Assembly (NCBI GenBank): GCA_009780065.1
Contig: WRAS01000002.1
Span: 137,916 to 201,915, forward strand
DNA from: Bacillota bacterium
GTDB taxonomy: Bacteria; Bacillota; Clostridia; Christensenellales; UBA1242
Direction of reading: 5' to 3'
DNA length: 64,000 nucleotides
The position numbers and the translations under genes were made by a program. The notes beneath the pieces are model-generated. The model did not search any database and was not told the origin of the DNA. It saw nothing but the letters and a program-made list of their open reading frames with translations. Shown here one piece after another: positions 45,152-53,295 of this stretch (position 1 is the first letter of the stretch; every line of letters starts with the position of its first letter).

Positions 45152-45218
45152 AAATTTTCTCCTTGAAATTTTATAAACACAATTCTAGCATACCCCTATT
45201 TAAATTTCAAGACCCTTT

Positions 45219-45250
45219 TTATGGAGTGGTGATAGTGTTGTCCACTCCTA
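45219..45250 (-). terminator. Probable terminator of tatD
   Basis: GGAGTGG (45223-45229) pairs with CCACTCC (45242-45248) across a 12-nt loop. On the minus strand it is followed by ATAAAAAGGG, a weak T tract. It overlaps the tatD stop. Confidence 0.45.
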
Positions 45251-46024
45251 TTTTATTTTGTAAAATCTCTTTGTATTTTCCAAAGTTATTCGCGCAACCT
45301 CGTCCACACTCGTTTCCAGTGTCTTCGCCACAAATTCGGCGATTATGTTTACATTCTTTGGTTCGTTGACCGTACCACGCACCGGACATGGCGCAAGGTA
45401 CGGACAATCCGTTTCCAACATCAATCTGTCACGTGGACAAGCTTTTAATGCCTCCACCATCATTTCAGTCTTTTTATACGTTATTGCCCCGCCAAATGCA
45501 AAGTAACAATCCAACTCGCGCGAGAACGCCTGCAATTCATCCACACCGTAACTGTAACAATGTACCAGGATTCCTTTTGTCAGTATCTCCTTGTACTTTT
45601 TTAAAATATCCAACGTTTCTTTCGCCGCTTCACGCGAGTGCACAACCAAAGGCAATCCGACCTCGTGCGATAGTTTTATTTGCCGCTCGAACACATCTAT
45701 CTGGGAATCCTGTGGGCTTAGCATATAATGAAAATCCAACCCACACTCGCCTATTGCGACCACCTTGTTATGTGGCAACACCGACCTTACCCAATTTTCA
45801 TATTTGTTCCCCGTGTATTCGCATGCATAATGCGGATGAACACCAAGGGTACAATAAATCGCTTCATATTGTTTTGCCAGTTCAAGTGCCTGGAAACTTT
45901 CTTCTATCCCCGCACCAACCTCCACCACAAAATCAAGACCGTCCTTTTTAAACGAGCCAACGATTTCATCTATCCGTCCACGGAGTCTTTCATCCAACAA
46001 ATGTGCATGACTGTCTGCGAGCAT
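45248..46024 (-). CDS. tatD: TatD family metal-dependent DNase
   Basis: A 258-residue TIM-barrel hydrolase: metal-binding DSHAHL at the start, GVHPHY, AIGECGLDFHY, VVHSREA and ETDCPYLAP. It commonly lies near rsmA in Firmicutes, as here. The start at 46024 (MLADSHAHL) is preferred because TTGCAG-N16-TATTAT ends 7 nt upstream. An in-frame ATG at 46033 overlaps that -10. The -35 hexamer is supplied by the end of the MITE-like hairpin. Confidence 0.92.
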   Translation of the reverse strand: MLADSHAHLLDERLRGRIDEIVGSFKKDGLDFVVEVGAGIEESFQALELAKQYEAIYCTLGVHPHYACEYTGNKYENWVRSVLPHNKVVAIGECGLDFHYMLSPQDSQIDVFERQIKLSHEVGLPLVVHSREAAKETLDILKKYKEILTKGILVHCYSYGVDELQAFSRELDCYFAFGGAITYKKTEMMVEALKACPRDRLMLETDCPYLAPCPVRGTVNEPKNVNIIAEFVAKTLETSVDEVARITLENTKRFYKIK

Positions 46025-46054
46025 AATTTCCATAATATCACAATTCTTTCCTCC

Positions 46055-46241
46055 TGCAACAAAAAAAGTGACAATATCCTTTTTCAGTATTTTTACGGTG
46101 CGGAACTTTTATCATTTAAAAATGTCATTTACTCTATGAGGATCCCTCTGTTCCCTTTGTCCTCATAGATAAATGACATTATGTTAAAAAAGTTCTCGGT
46201 TTAAAATACGGAAAAAGGATATTGTCACTTTTTTTGTTGCA
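46055..46241. repeat. 187-bp MITE-like element: perfect 31-bp terminal inverted repeats plus nested inner stem
   Basis: The arms 46055-46085 and 46211-46241 (starting TGCAACAAAAAAAGTGAC) are exact reverse complements over 31 bp. Inside, 46120-46141 and 46160-46180 pair over about 21 bp with one bulge, and the intervening parts pair loosely, so the whole element can fold into one long hairpin. It fills the space between the greA stop and the tatD promoter. No clear target duplication or ORF is seen. It could also stop transcription from greA. Confidence 0.8.
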
Positions 46242-46243
46242 CC

Positions 46244-46720
46244 TTATTCCTCGACTTTGGAAATTTTTGTAATCTTATATTTCATACGACCCGCAGGAAC
46301 TTTGACCTCGACCGTGTCCCCAACCTTTTGCCCAAGCAATGCACTTCCAATTGGGCTTGCGTTGCTTACGTAGCCTTTTTCAATACAACTTTCCAATACA
46401 CCTGTGATAACAAAGTCCACTTTGGCTTTGGTGGATACAACCTCGACACTTACACGTGTTCCAAGGTTAACAACATTGGTTTCTGCCTTTGCGTAACTGA
46501 ATAATTTTATATTTGGTAATGTTTCCTCAATCTCGGTAATTTCCATCTCCAGGTTATTCTGCGCCTCTCTAGCAGCAGCATATTCAGCGTTCTCTTTCAA
46601 ATCACCAAATTCACGTGCAATCTTGATTTGGTTTGCAATCTCGGCACGTTTTGATATAAGGTCTGCCAAACGCGCTTCTAATCCTTTCTTTCCGTTTTGC
46701 GTCGCGTAAACAAGTTCCAT
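46244..46720 (-). CDS. greA: Transcription elongation factor GreA
   Basis: A 158-residue protein, the standard GreA length, from ATG 46720 behind GGAGG. The N-terminal coiled coil has the acidic tip region (AREFGDLKENAEYAAAREAQNNLE) that reaches the RNA polymerase active site to stimulate cleavage of backtracked RNA. The C-terminal FKBP-like domain ends SPIGSALLGQKVGDTVEVKVPAG. A longer in-frame start lacks signals. Confidence 0.95.
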   Translation of the reverse strand: MELVYATQNGKKGLEARLADLISKRAEIANQIKIAREFGDLKENAEYAAAREAQNNLEMEITEIEETLPNIKLFSYAKAETNVVNLGTRVSVEVVSTKAKVDFVITGVLESCIEKGYVSNASPIGSALLGQKVGDTVEVKVPAGRMKYKITKISKVEE

Positions 46721-46831
46721 TATGTACCTCCGTAGACTTGGTTGATTCCCTTCCAAGTAATCTGCAATAATATACTCGGATTTTGGCAAATATGTCAATC
46801 CATTATTTTTCAAAGATGCTATACTGTAATT

Positions 46832-47539
46832 ATGAGAATAAACAAGTACCTGGCCTCATGTGGCATTGCATCCAGGCGCAAATGCGAAGAAATTATATCC
46901 CAAGGTCGTGTAAAATTAAACGACGGAGTTGTGCGAAATTTGGCAACCATTGTAAAAAACGACGATGTCGTAGAACTAGATGGCAACGCAATATCTCCGA
47001 ACACCAATCTTGTATATATCGTACTTAACAAGCCGCGCGGTTATGTAACAACATGCAGTGACGACAAGGGACGTAAAACTGTGATGGATTTAATCAGATC
47101 TGACCAATATAAAAGCACACGTCTATTCCCTGTTGGACGTCTGGATTATGATACATCTGGACTTCTGCTATTAACAAATGATGGCGACTGGGCGCGTATA
47201 ATTACCCATCCATCTTCCATGATTACCAAGACCTATGTAGCGACCTTGGACAATGAAATAAAACGCTCGGACATAAATTTATTGGAACGCGGCGTACTAA
47301 TCGACGACCATATGACACAACCTGCAAAAGTCACACCAACAGATAAAAAAATCGTGCAAATCGTAATAAGCGAGGGTCGAAACAAACAGGTTCGCAAGAT
47401 GTTTGAAACACTTGGATATAACGTGGAAAAATTGGAAAGAATCGCGGTAGGAAATTTGACACTAGCCAAATTAAAGATCGGAGAATATAAATCCATTTCC
47501 AAAGCACTTGCCTATTCACTTGTTAAGGGGGTTAAATAG
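46832..47539 (+). CDS. Pseudouridine synthase, RsuA/RluB/E/F family
   Basis: A 235-residue protein: an N-terminal S4 domain (MRINKYLASCGIASRRKCEEIISQGRVKLNDGVV) followed by the synthase domain with catalytic Asp in GRLDYDTSGLLLLTNDGD and the late EGRNKQVRKMF motif. An RluB-like 23S rRNA target is likely, but the subfamily is not certain. ATG 46832 lies 6 nt after TATACT with no Shine-Dalgarno site. rlmH follows at once with a good one. Confidence 0.9.
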   Translation: MRINKYLASCGIASRRKCEEIISQGRVKLNDGVVRNLATIVKNDDVVELDGNAISPNTNLVYIVLNKPRGYVTTCSDDKGRKTVMDLIRSDQYKSTRLFPVGRLDYDTSGLLLLTNDGDWARIITHPSSMITKTYVATLDNEIKRSDINLLERGVLIDDHMTQPAKVTPTDKKIVQIVISEGRNKQVRKMFETLGYNVEKLERIAVGNLTLAKLKIGEYKSISKALAYSLVKGVK

Positions 47540-47540
47540 C

Positions 47541-47975
47541 ATGCTAAACATACGTATTATTGCGGTAGGTTCAATCAAAGATAAATACTTTACTGACGCT
47601 ATCGCGGAATATACCAAACGCCTACAAAAGTACTGCAAATTGGAAATCGTCCAAATAAAGGAATCAAACCCCAAACAAGAATGTGAACAAATACGCACCA
47701 AGTTAAAGGGACATATTATTTTAATGGATATAAAAGGCACCCAAATTTCCAGCGAAATTCTTGCCAATCAATTTGAAAAAATCGCCCAGTCTTCCAGCCA
47801 AATAACATTCATAATAGGTGGCAGCGACGGCGTAGGCAAATACCTGGACGAATATGTGGACGATAAAATTTCATTCGGCGCAATTACCCTACCCCATCAA
47901 CTTTTCCGTGTTATCTTGGTGGAACAGATATATCGCGCCTTTACAATAATTGGTGGCGAAAAATATCACAAGTAA
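47541..47975 (+). CDS. rlmH: 23S rRNA pseudouridine-1915 N3-methyltransferase RlmH
   Basis: A 144-residue SPOUT methyltransferase: IIAVGSIKDKYFTDAIAEYTKRLQKYCKLEIVQIKE, knot region FIIGGSDGVG and C-terminal LPHQLFRVILVEQIYRAFTIIGGEKYHK. The substrate is a pseudouridine, which fits its place behind a pseudouridine synthase gene. The ATG at 47541 has AAGGGGG upstream. It is part of the preceding operon. Confidence 0.95.
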   Translation: MLNIRIIAVGSIKDKYFTDAIAEYTKRLQKYCKLEIVQIKESNPKQECEQIRTKLKGHIILMDIKGTQISSEILANQFEKIAQSSSQITFIIGGSDGVGKYLDEYVDDKISFGAITLPHQLFRVILVEQIYRAFTIIGGEKYHK

Positions 47976-47982
47976 CATTGCA

Positions 47983-48011
47983 GATATTCTAAATTCATAG
48001 TATAATCTATG
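47983..48011 (+). promoter_or_regulatory. Promoter of the helicase-nuclease gene, predicted leaderless
   Basis: TTGCAG, a 17-nt spacer and TATAAT, followed by CTATG and the second of two adjacent ATG codons (48012). Confidence 0.6.
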
Positions 48012-51000
48012 ATGAAAAGAATTTATAGATACTACCGTGACCGATTGGTGGAGATAAGCGGGCGCAGCCGAAGTCTTTATTCCAAAACAATCAGCAAAAA
48101 AACTGCCTACGACATAGGTAGAATTTTGGACGGCGATTACGAAGCCATCCAAGACTTTAATGACTTTTTGTGGAATAAAAAACGCACCACGTATCCTTTG
48201 GTGGACAAAGCATCCAAAGAACGTATTTGTAAAAATCTGAAAACTGGGGACACAATTCAGGCCCAATTCAAAGACGAACGCCCAATGAAAAAAGCCGAGG
48301 TCGCACAAGAAAACCAAAGACGTGTTCGTATCCAACGGGACGAAGAAAAAAAGACAATTGTCGGACAGGTAAACGATTTAAAAGCCCTTAAACGCGAAAT
48401 AGAAGAGATTGCAGGCGAAACAGGACGATACGAGTTATTTATCGGTTACCCATTCGTAGAGGGCAGCATCGGCCGCGAAACAATAATTCGTGCACCACTT
48501 CTTTTGTTTCCTGCTGTAATTAATATTGAAAACGAAACCACCGCGGTAATCGAATTAAAAGATGACGAGCAAATCCAATTTAACAAAGTTTTTATCATGG
48601 CATATGCCCAGAGATACAATCTGAATATCGATGAAATGCAGCAAGAATTCAATACAATGCAAGAAATGAAATTCAAGAATATTGACGACATTGTAGAATA
48701 TCTTCGTCGCTTTGGTTTCAAAATGTCACACCCACAACGAAAAGGTATGTTCCCCTTTCACAAGGTAAAAGAACCACACCTTGGAGACCCAATCGAGGTC
48801 AAGCACTACGCAATACTTGGCCGATTCCCGCTTGCAAATGCCATTTACAACGATTATAAAGAACTGGACAAACGCAAGGGTACCGAGGCTATCCGAAACC
48901 TTATTGAAAATCGCGATGCAAAAAAAATCAAAAGCCCAAACACCAGTTTATATACAGTGAACTCGCTAGACTTTGCTCAGGAAGAAGCAATCGAAAAATT
49001 GAACCAACACGGAAATATGGTTATCTATGGTCCACCCGGTACGGGTAAGAGCCAAACCATTGTCAATATCATCACCGACGCACTCTGCAAAAACAAGCGC
49101 GTTTTGGTGGTATCCCAGAAAAAGGCGGCATTGGATGTTATATACAATCGTCTGGGAATTTTAAATGACAAGGTCATGTACGTCGTGGACCCAGAAAAAC
49201 ATAAAAACGAATTCTATGCACGTACAAAGCAAACGCACTTATCCATCGTAGATACACCTAGTTTGGACCAAAGTGTTAATAATGAACTGAAATACACCGA
49301 AATAAAACAAGCCATTCAGAACGAGGTCTCGTCTTTGCAAACCATTTCGGATACATTGTTCAATCCAACACCATTTGGACTCAGTTTACAAGAAATGTAC
49401 GCGATGAGTTACGTCTTTGGCAAAGATGATAAAGAACGACAAATATACGAAAGCATGCTTAAAAATCCACAAATCATGGCGCTGAAATTCCATGAACTGG
49501 ATAATACCATTCGTATCATAAAAGAAAAGCGAAAAAGCGATTTATATTACAAACGTTTGGAGATGCAGGCCCACAACCCGCTTATCAACCATATTAAAAA
49601 TGACCTTAGCGTTCATACAATCAATACGGTAAAGGCATTTATTGACAACCTCAGCCACAAACGCATTATCCCATTCAACATGAGCAAATATCCAAACGCA
49701 CGACAATTGCTGGCTTTTTATTTGGAAAATGATCTACAAAGCAAAAGCGAATTAAAGCCCCTAATAAACTTTATTGCAAAGTTAGAAGGCAAGCGCCCAA
49801 AACAAATCGCAGGCAATTTTGAACAAGCCATGGAAGGTATCAAGGCATATGTGGATGAATACGCATTACTGGAAACCATTTTAGATAAAAAAGGTTTTGC
49901 AATGACATTGGAAAATATCCTGTATGGCAATGCCTTATTCATTAAAATGTTGGGCAGTGCATTAGATAATTACGTTGATGTTCGCGACATGAATCTTAAT
50001 ATGCAAGAAATGAACGAGTTAGAAATGCTGGTTTTGAATTTTGCTTATAAAAATTCAAAAGGACTAACTGGCTTCAAAGAGGTCGTGGACAAACTCCTCT
50101 ACGCACGAATATATCATGAACTGGTGCTGGCGGAAGATATTTACAAGAACCGCCTTGCCAAAATTATGGACTTTGATAACATACGAAATCGTATCATTTC
50201 ATTAAAGAATGAACAACGCGATACCGTCAAACAAATCTGTTTGGATATGTTCAAAAAGAACTACTCTGTCTTGTACAAAAGCACACCGGAAAACAAAAAC
50301 TTTTTCTATCAAATTAACAAACAGCAGCACCTTTGGACAATACGCAAACTAATGGAAACATACAGCGAGTTAATGTTGACATTATTCCCGTGTTGGCTGG
50401 TATCTCCCGAGAACGTGTCCACCATAATGCCACTAAAAGAAAATTTATTTGACCTTATCCTGTTTGACGAGGCCAGTCAGATTTTCATCGAAAGCACAAT
50501 ACCAACCATCTACCGCGGTCGCCACATTGCAATTGCCGGCGATAACAAGCAACTTCGTCCTACCGCCCTGTTTATCCGTCGTTATTTAGGTACCGACTTT
50601 CATGACCTAGACCTAAGCACCCAGGCTGCACTAGAGGTCGAGAGTTTGCTAGATCTAGCAACCAGTCGTTACAACAGTGTGAACCTAAACTATCATTACC
50701 GAAGTTTACACGAAGAATTCATAACATTCTCTAACTATGCGTTTTATGATTGCAGGTTACAAATCGCACCAAACCTGTCCAAGAACATCCACACCAAACC
50801 AATCGAGCGTATAAAGGTTAACGGGACATGGATTGACCGAAAAAACCGCGAAGAAGCCGTCGAAATCGTCAAGTTACTTAAAAAACTATTAACCACACGA
50901 AAAGCAAACGAAACAATAGGAATTGTAACATTTAACGCGGAACAAGAAACATTAATAGAAGACATGATTGACAAAGAATCCATGAAAGATGAAAAATTCC

Positions 51001-51797
51001 GTAATTTGTTATTAAAAGAAAAAAGCCGTCGCGAGGATGGCGAAGATGTCAGTTTATTTGTAAAAAACATTGAAAATGTCCAAGGTGACGAACGTGACAT
51101 AATAATCTTCAGTATCGCGTACGCAGCCAACGAACAAGGCAAAGTTATCTCCCACTTTGGTTCATTGAACTCCGAGGGTGGTGAAAACAGACTAAACGTT
51201 GCAATTACACGAGCAAAAAAGAAAATTTACGTTGTAACCAGTATCGAGCCAGAAGAATTAAGTGTAGACAACGCAAAAAACAACGGGCCAAAGATCTTCA
51301 AAAAATATCTTCAATTCGTACGTGCGGTTTCCGATGGTAAAACCAGTGACGTGAAATATATCCTTGACAGTTTCAGACAAAATGACATAACCGCAAAACC
51401 AACCAAAGGTATTGCTTGCGAGATTAAAGATGCGCTTGAAAAACTTGGATATTCGGTAGAAATTGACCTCGGAAATAACAGTTATAAACTCTCACTCGCA
51501 GTTTACGACAGAAAACATGATACATACCTCGTGGGTATAGAATGTGACGACGCAGCTTTCCGCTCCAGTTCCAGTGTATTAGAGCGTGATGTCTTCCGTG
51601 CCGCATTCATGGAAAGTCGTGGCTGGAAAATACTACGGGTCTGGAGCCGCGATTGGTGGCTTCACAAACAAAAGGTAATTGCCCAAATCGATAAAATCGC
51701 AAATATCGAACGTGAAAGACTGGATAAATTAAAACAAAAAGTAACAAAACCAAAAATTCCTACAACTTCTACAAATAAAAATGGTGCTAAACAATAG
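48012..51797 (+). CDS. Large SF1 (DNA2/UPF1-like) helicase with N-terminal DUF4011-like region and C-terminal REase-fold nuclease domain
   Basis: A 1261-residue protein. The N-terminus (RDRLVEISGRSRSLYSK) resembles DUF4011. Helicase motifs: Walker A GPPGTGKS near residue 343, Walker B DEASQ near 819, GDNKQLRPT, HYRS near 897, QGDERDIII and AITRAKKKIYV near 1065. The last 100 residues (GIECDDAAFRSSSSVLERDVFRAAFMES.. ILRVWSRDWW) match the restriction-endonuclease-like MTES_1575/DUF559 type often fused to such helicases. These fusions are candidates for antiphage or repair functions. There are no partner genes on the same strand, and a terminator overlaps the stop codon. Confidence 0.85.
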   Translation: MKRIYRYYRDRLVEISGRSRSLYSKTISKKTAYDIGRILDGDYEAIQDFNDFLWNKKRTTYPLVDKASKERICKNLKTGDTIQAQFKDERPMKKAEVAQENQRRVRIQRDEEKKTIVGQVNDLKALKREIEEIAGETGRYELFIGYPFVEGSIGRETIIRAPLLLFPAVINIENETTAVIELKDDEQIQFNKVFIMAYAQRYNLNIDEMQQEFNTMQEMKFKNIDDIVEYLRRFGFKMSHPQRKGMFPFHKVKEPHLGDPIEVKHYAILGRFPLANAIYNDYKELDKRKGTEAIRNLIENRDAKKIKSPNTSLYTVNSLDFAQEEAIEKLNQHGNMVIYGPPGTGKSQTIVNIITDALCKNKRVLVVSQKKAALDVIYNRLGILNDKVMYVVDPEKHKNEFYARTKQTHLSIVDTPSLDQSVNNELKYTEIKQAIQNEVSSLQTISDTLFNPTPFGLSLQEMYAMSYVFGKDDKERQIYESMLKNPQIMALKFHELDNTIRIIKEKRKSDLYYKRLEMQAHNPLINHIKNDLSVHTINTVKAFIDNLSHKRIIPFNMSKYPNARQLLAFYLENDLQSKSELKPLINFIAKLEGKRPKQIAGNFEQAMEGIKAYVDEYALLETILDKKGFAMTLENILYGNALFIKMLGSALDNYVDVRDMNLNMQEMNELEMLVLNFAYKNSKGLTGFKEVVDKLLYARIYHELVLAEDIYKNRLAKIMDFDNIRNRIISLKNEQRDTVKQICLDMFKKNYSVLYKSTPENKNFFYQINKQQHLWTIRKLMETYSELMLTLFPCWLVSPENVSTIMPLKENLFDLILFDEASQIFIESTIPTIYRGRHIAIAGDNKQLRPTALFIRRYLGTDFHDLDLSTQAALEVESLLDLATSRYNSVNLNYHYRSLHEEFITFSNYAFYDCRLQIAPNLSKNIHTKPIERIKVNGTWIDRKNREEAVEIVKLLKKLLTTRKANETIGIVTFNAEQETLIEDMIDKESMKDEKFRNLLLKEKSRREDGEDVSLFVKNIENVQGDERDIIIFSIAYAANEQGKVISHFGSLNSEGGENRLNVAITRAKKKIYVVTSIEPEELSVDNAKNNGPKIFKKYLQFVRAVSDGKTSDVKYILDSFRQNDITAKPTKGIACEIKDALEKLGYSVEIDLGNNSYKLSLAVYDRKHDTYLVGIECDDAAFRSSSSVLERDVFRAAFMESRGWKILRVWSRDWWLHKQKVIAQIDKIANIERERLDKLKQKVTKPKIPTTSTNKNGAKQ

Positions 51798-51808
51798 CAC
51801 CATTTTTA
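51777..51808 (+). terminator. Bidirectional terminator overlapping the helicase stop codon
   Basis: AAATGGTGCTA/TAGCACCATTT with loop AACAA. The TAG stop (51795-51797) is part of the stem. It also serves the convergent phosphatidyltransferase gene. Confidence 0.85.
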
Positions 51809-51815
51809 TTTAATT

Positions 51816-52436
51816 TTACATAACAACACTTTCATCTTCAACTGGCTTGTTTGCATCTTCTAGTGCGAATGCCCTGTTGGCCGCACGTATACCAAACACA
51901 CTTTTGATATCACGACATGGTCTTTTAAGCATTAGGTTAATTAATATCTCTTCAGTAGTAATTACAAAAATAACCACACCCACAAAAATTATGTAGATAT
52001 TTAATGCTAGACTTGGGCCAAAAAAGAAATATAAAATTGGAGTAATGAATAACAAGAACCCAAGTAATTTATTTGTATATGTGTGTAACAACACCATCTC
52101 TTTATGCTTTACATATCCAACAAAGCCTGAACCAATTTTAAATGATAATGCAATTATATAGAACAAGAATAACCAGCCCCAAATATCCATCGCAGGCATC
52201 AAGAATACGATTGCCACAATAACCAACAACATGTCCGCCACACTGTCTAATGTCGCACCCATTTGACTGCGCCCGTCTTTAATACGACGTGCAAGCGGTC
52301 CATCAATCATATCCGTAAACCCCGCACCCATATATAGCACCATAGAAACAATACCAAAAGGGGTTAAAAAAATAATCGGAATAGTCATCAAAATTCTAAG
52401 TACGCCAAGAATATTGGGTATATGTTTAAGTTTCAC
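51816..52436 (-). CDS. CDP-alcohol phosphatidyltransferase (PgsA-like)
   Basis: A 206-residue membrane enzyme with the family signature DMIDGPLARRIKDGRSQMGATLDSVADML (D-x2-D-G-x2-A-R...G-x3-D-x3-D), all metal and CDP-binding residues intact, and about six membrane helices. It transfers a phosphatidyl group from CDP-diacylglycerol to an alcohol. Glycerol-3-phosphate is likely but unproven. GTG start at 52436. It is downstream of the MORN gene on the same strand. Confidence 0.85.
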   Translation of the reverse strand: MKLKHIPNILGVLRILMTIPIIFLTPFGIVSMVLYMGAGFTDMIDGPLARRIKDGRSQMGATLDSVADMLLVIVAIVFLMPAMDIWGWLFLFYIIALSFKIGSGFVGYVKHKEMVLLHTYTNKLLGFLLFITPILYFFFGPSLALNIYIIFVGVVIFVITTEEILINLMLKRPCRDIKSVFGIRAANRAFALEDANKPVEDESVVM

Positions 52437-52524
52437 TTTTGTCTTTACCTTTTATTTAATGCAAAATAACTAGTATCAAATAATATTAGCACCAATAACC
52501 CTTAACAGCAAATAATATTTATTT

Positions 52525-53286
52525 CTAAGACTTTCTTATCCCGTTTGCATATTCACAGGGACTTTTGGTTCCATTGGAATAATGAAAAGTTCCTTTCCCA
52601 TGCATTTGATCTTCCTTGAATTCTCCATCATATATATCTCCGTTGACAAAGTACCTTATACCTTTGCCACATTGTTTTCCATTCTTCCATTCGCCATCAT
52701 ATTTATCACCACCAACGTACAAGAACGCACCCTTGCCATGCTGCTTATCGTCTTTCCATTCTCCTTCGTATTTATTACCATTGGATTTTACCAGTGTACC
52801 AAATCCATGCCTTTTATCATTTTGCCAAAAACCCTCATATACATCACCCATTGCATATACAAACTTGCCCCTGCCGCTTTTGAATCCATCTCTCCATTCA
52901 CCGCCAAAAGTATTACCATTCGTATAAATGTAAAGTCCCACACCATTTTGCATACCATTTTGCCAAGCACCCTCGTATTTGTCGCCGTTTATGTATGAAT
53001 ATTTCCCAAGGCCATTTTGCTTTCCATTTCCAAATTCACCCTCGTATTTGTCACCATTAGCATAAACATAAATACCTCTCCCGTGTTTTCTATCATCTTG
53101 CCAACCGCCTTTGTAAATTGTGCCACCGGGAAAAGCATATGTCCCTTCACCATTCTTTTTACCTTCTATCCAGCCACCTTCGTAAATGCTACCACTGGCA
53201 AATTGGTATTTGCCTTTACCATGTCTTTTTTCGGCTTGAATTTCGCCTAGATATTTATCACCATTATCGTATGCTATTTTTTGCAC
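52525..53286 (-). CDS. MORN-repeat protein
   Basis: A 253-residue protein made of about ten consecutive 23-residue MORN units (YEGGWIEGKKNGEGTYAFPGG, YEGEWKDDKQHGKGAFLYVGG and the like), with no other domain, signal or membrane helix. MORN sheets act as protein scaffolds and can touch membranes. It starts at GTG 53286 with AAGGAGGACAC upstream, only 9 nt after the ClpX-like gene, so the two are almost certainly co-expressed. A partner or scaffold role for the ClpX-like protein is inference. Confidence 0.88.
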   Translation of the reverse strand: MQKIAYDNGDKYLGEIQAEKRHGKGKYQFASGSIYEGGWIEGKKNGEGTYAFPGGTIYKGGWQDDRKHGRGIYVYANGDKYEGEFGNGKQNGLGKYSYINGDKYEGAWQNGMQNGVGLYIYTNGNTFGGEWRDGFKSGRGKFVYAMGDVYEGFWQNDKRHGFGTLVKSNGNKYEGEWKDDKQHGKGAFLYVGGDKYDGEWKNGKQCGKGIRYFVNGDIYDGEFKEDQMHGKGTFHYSNGTKSPCEYANGIRKS

Positions 53287-53295
53287 GTGTCCTCC

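Noticed and set aside
46742..46831. Longer N-terminus for the pseudouridine synthase
   Set aside because: It overlaps the greA upstream region. The S4 domain starts at MRINKYL, directly after a -10 box.
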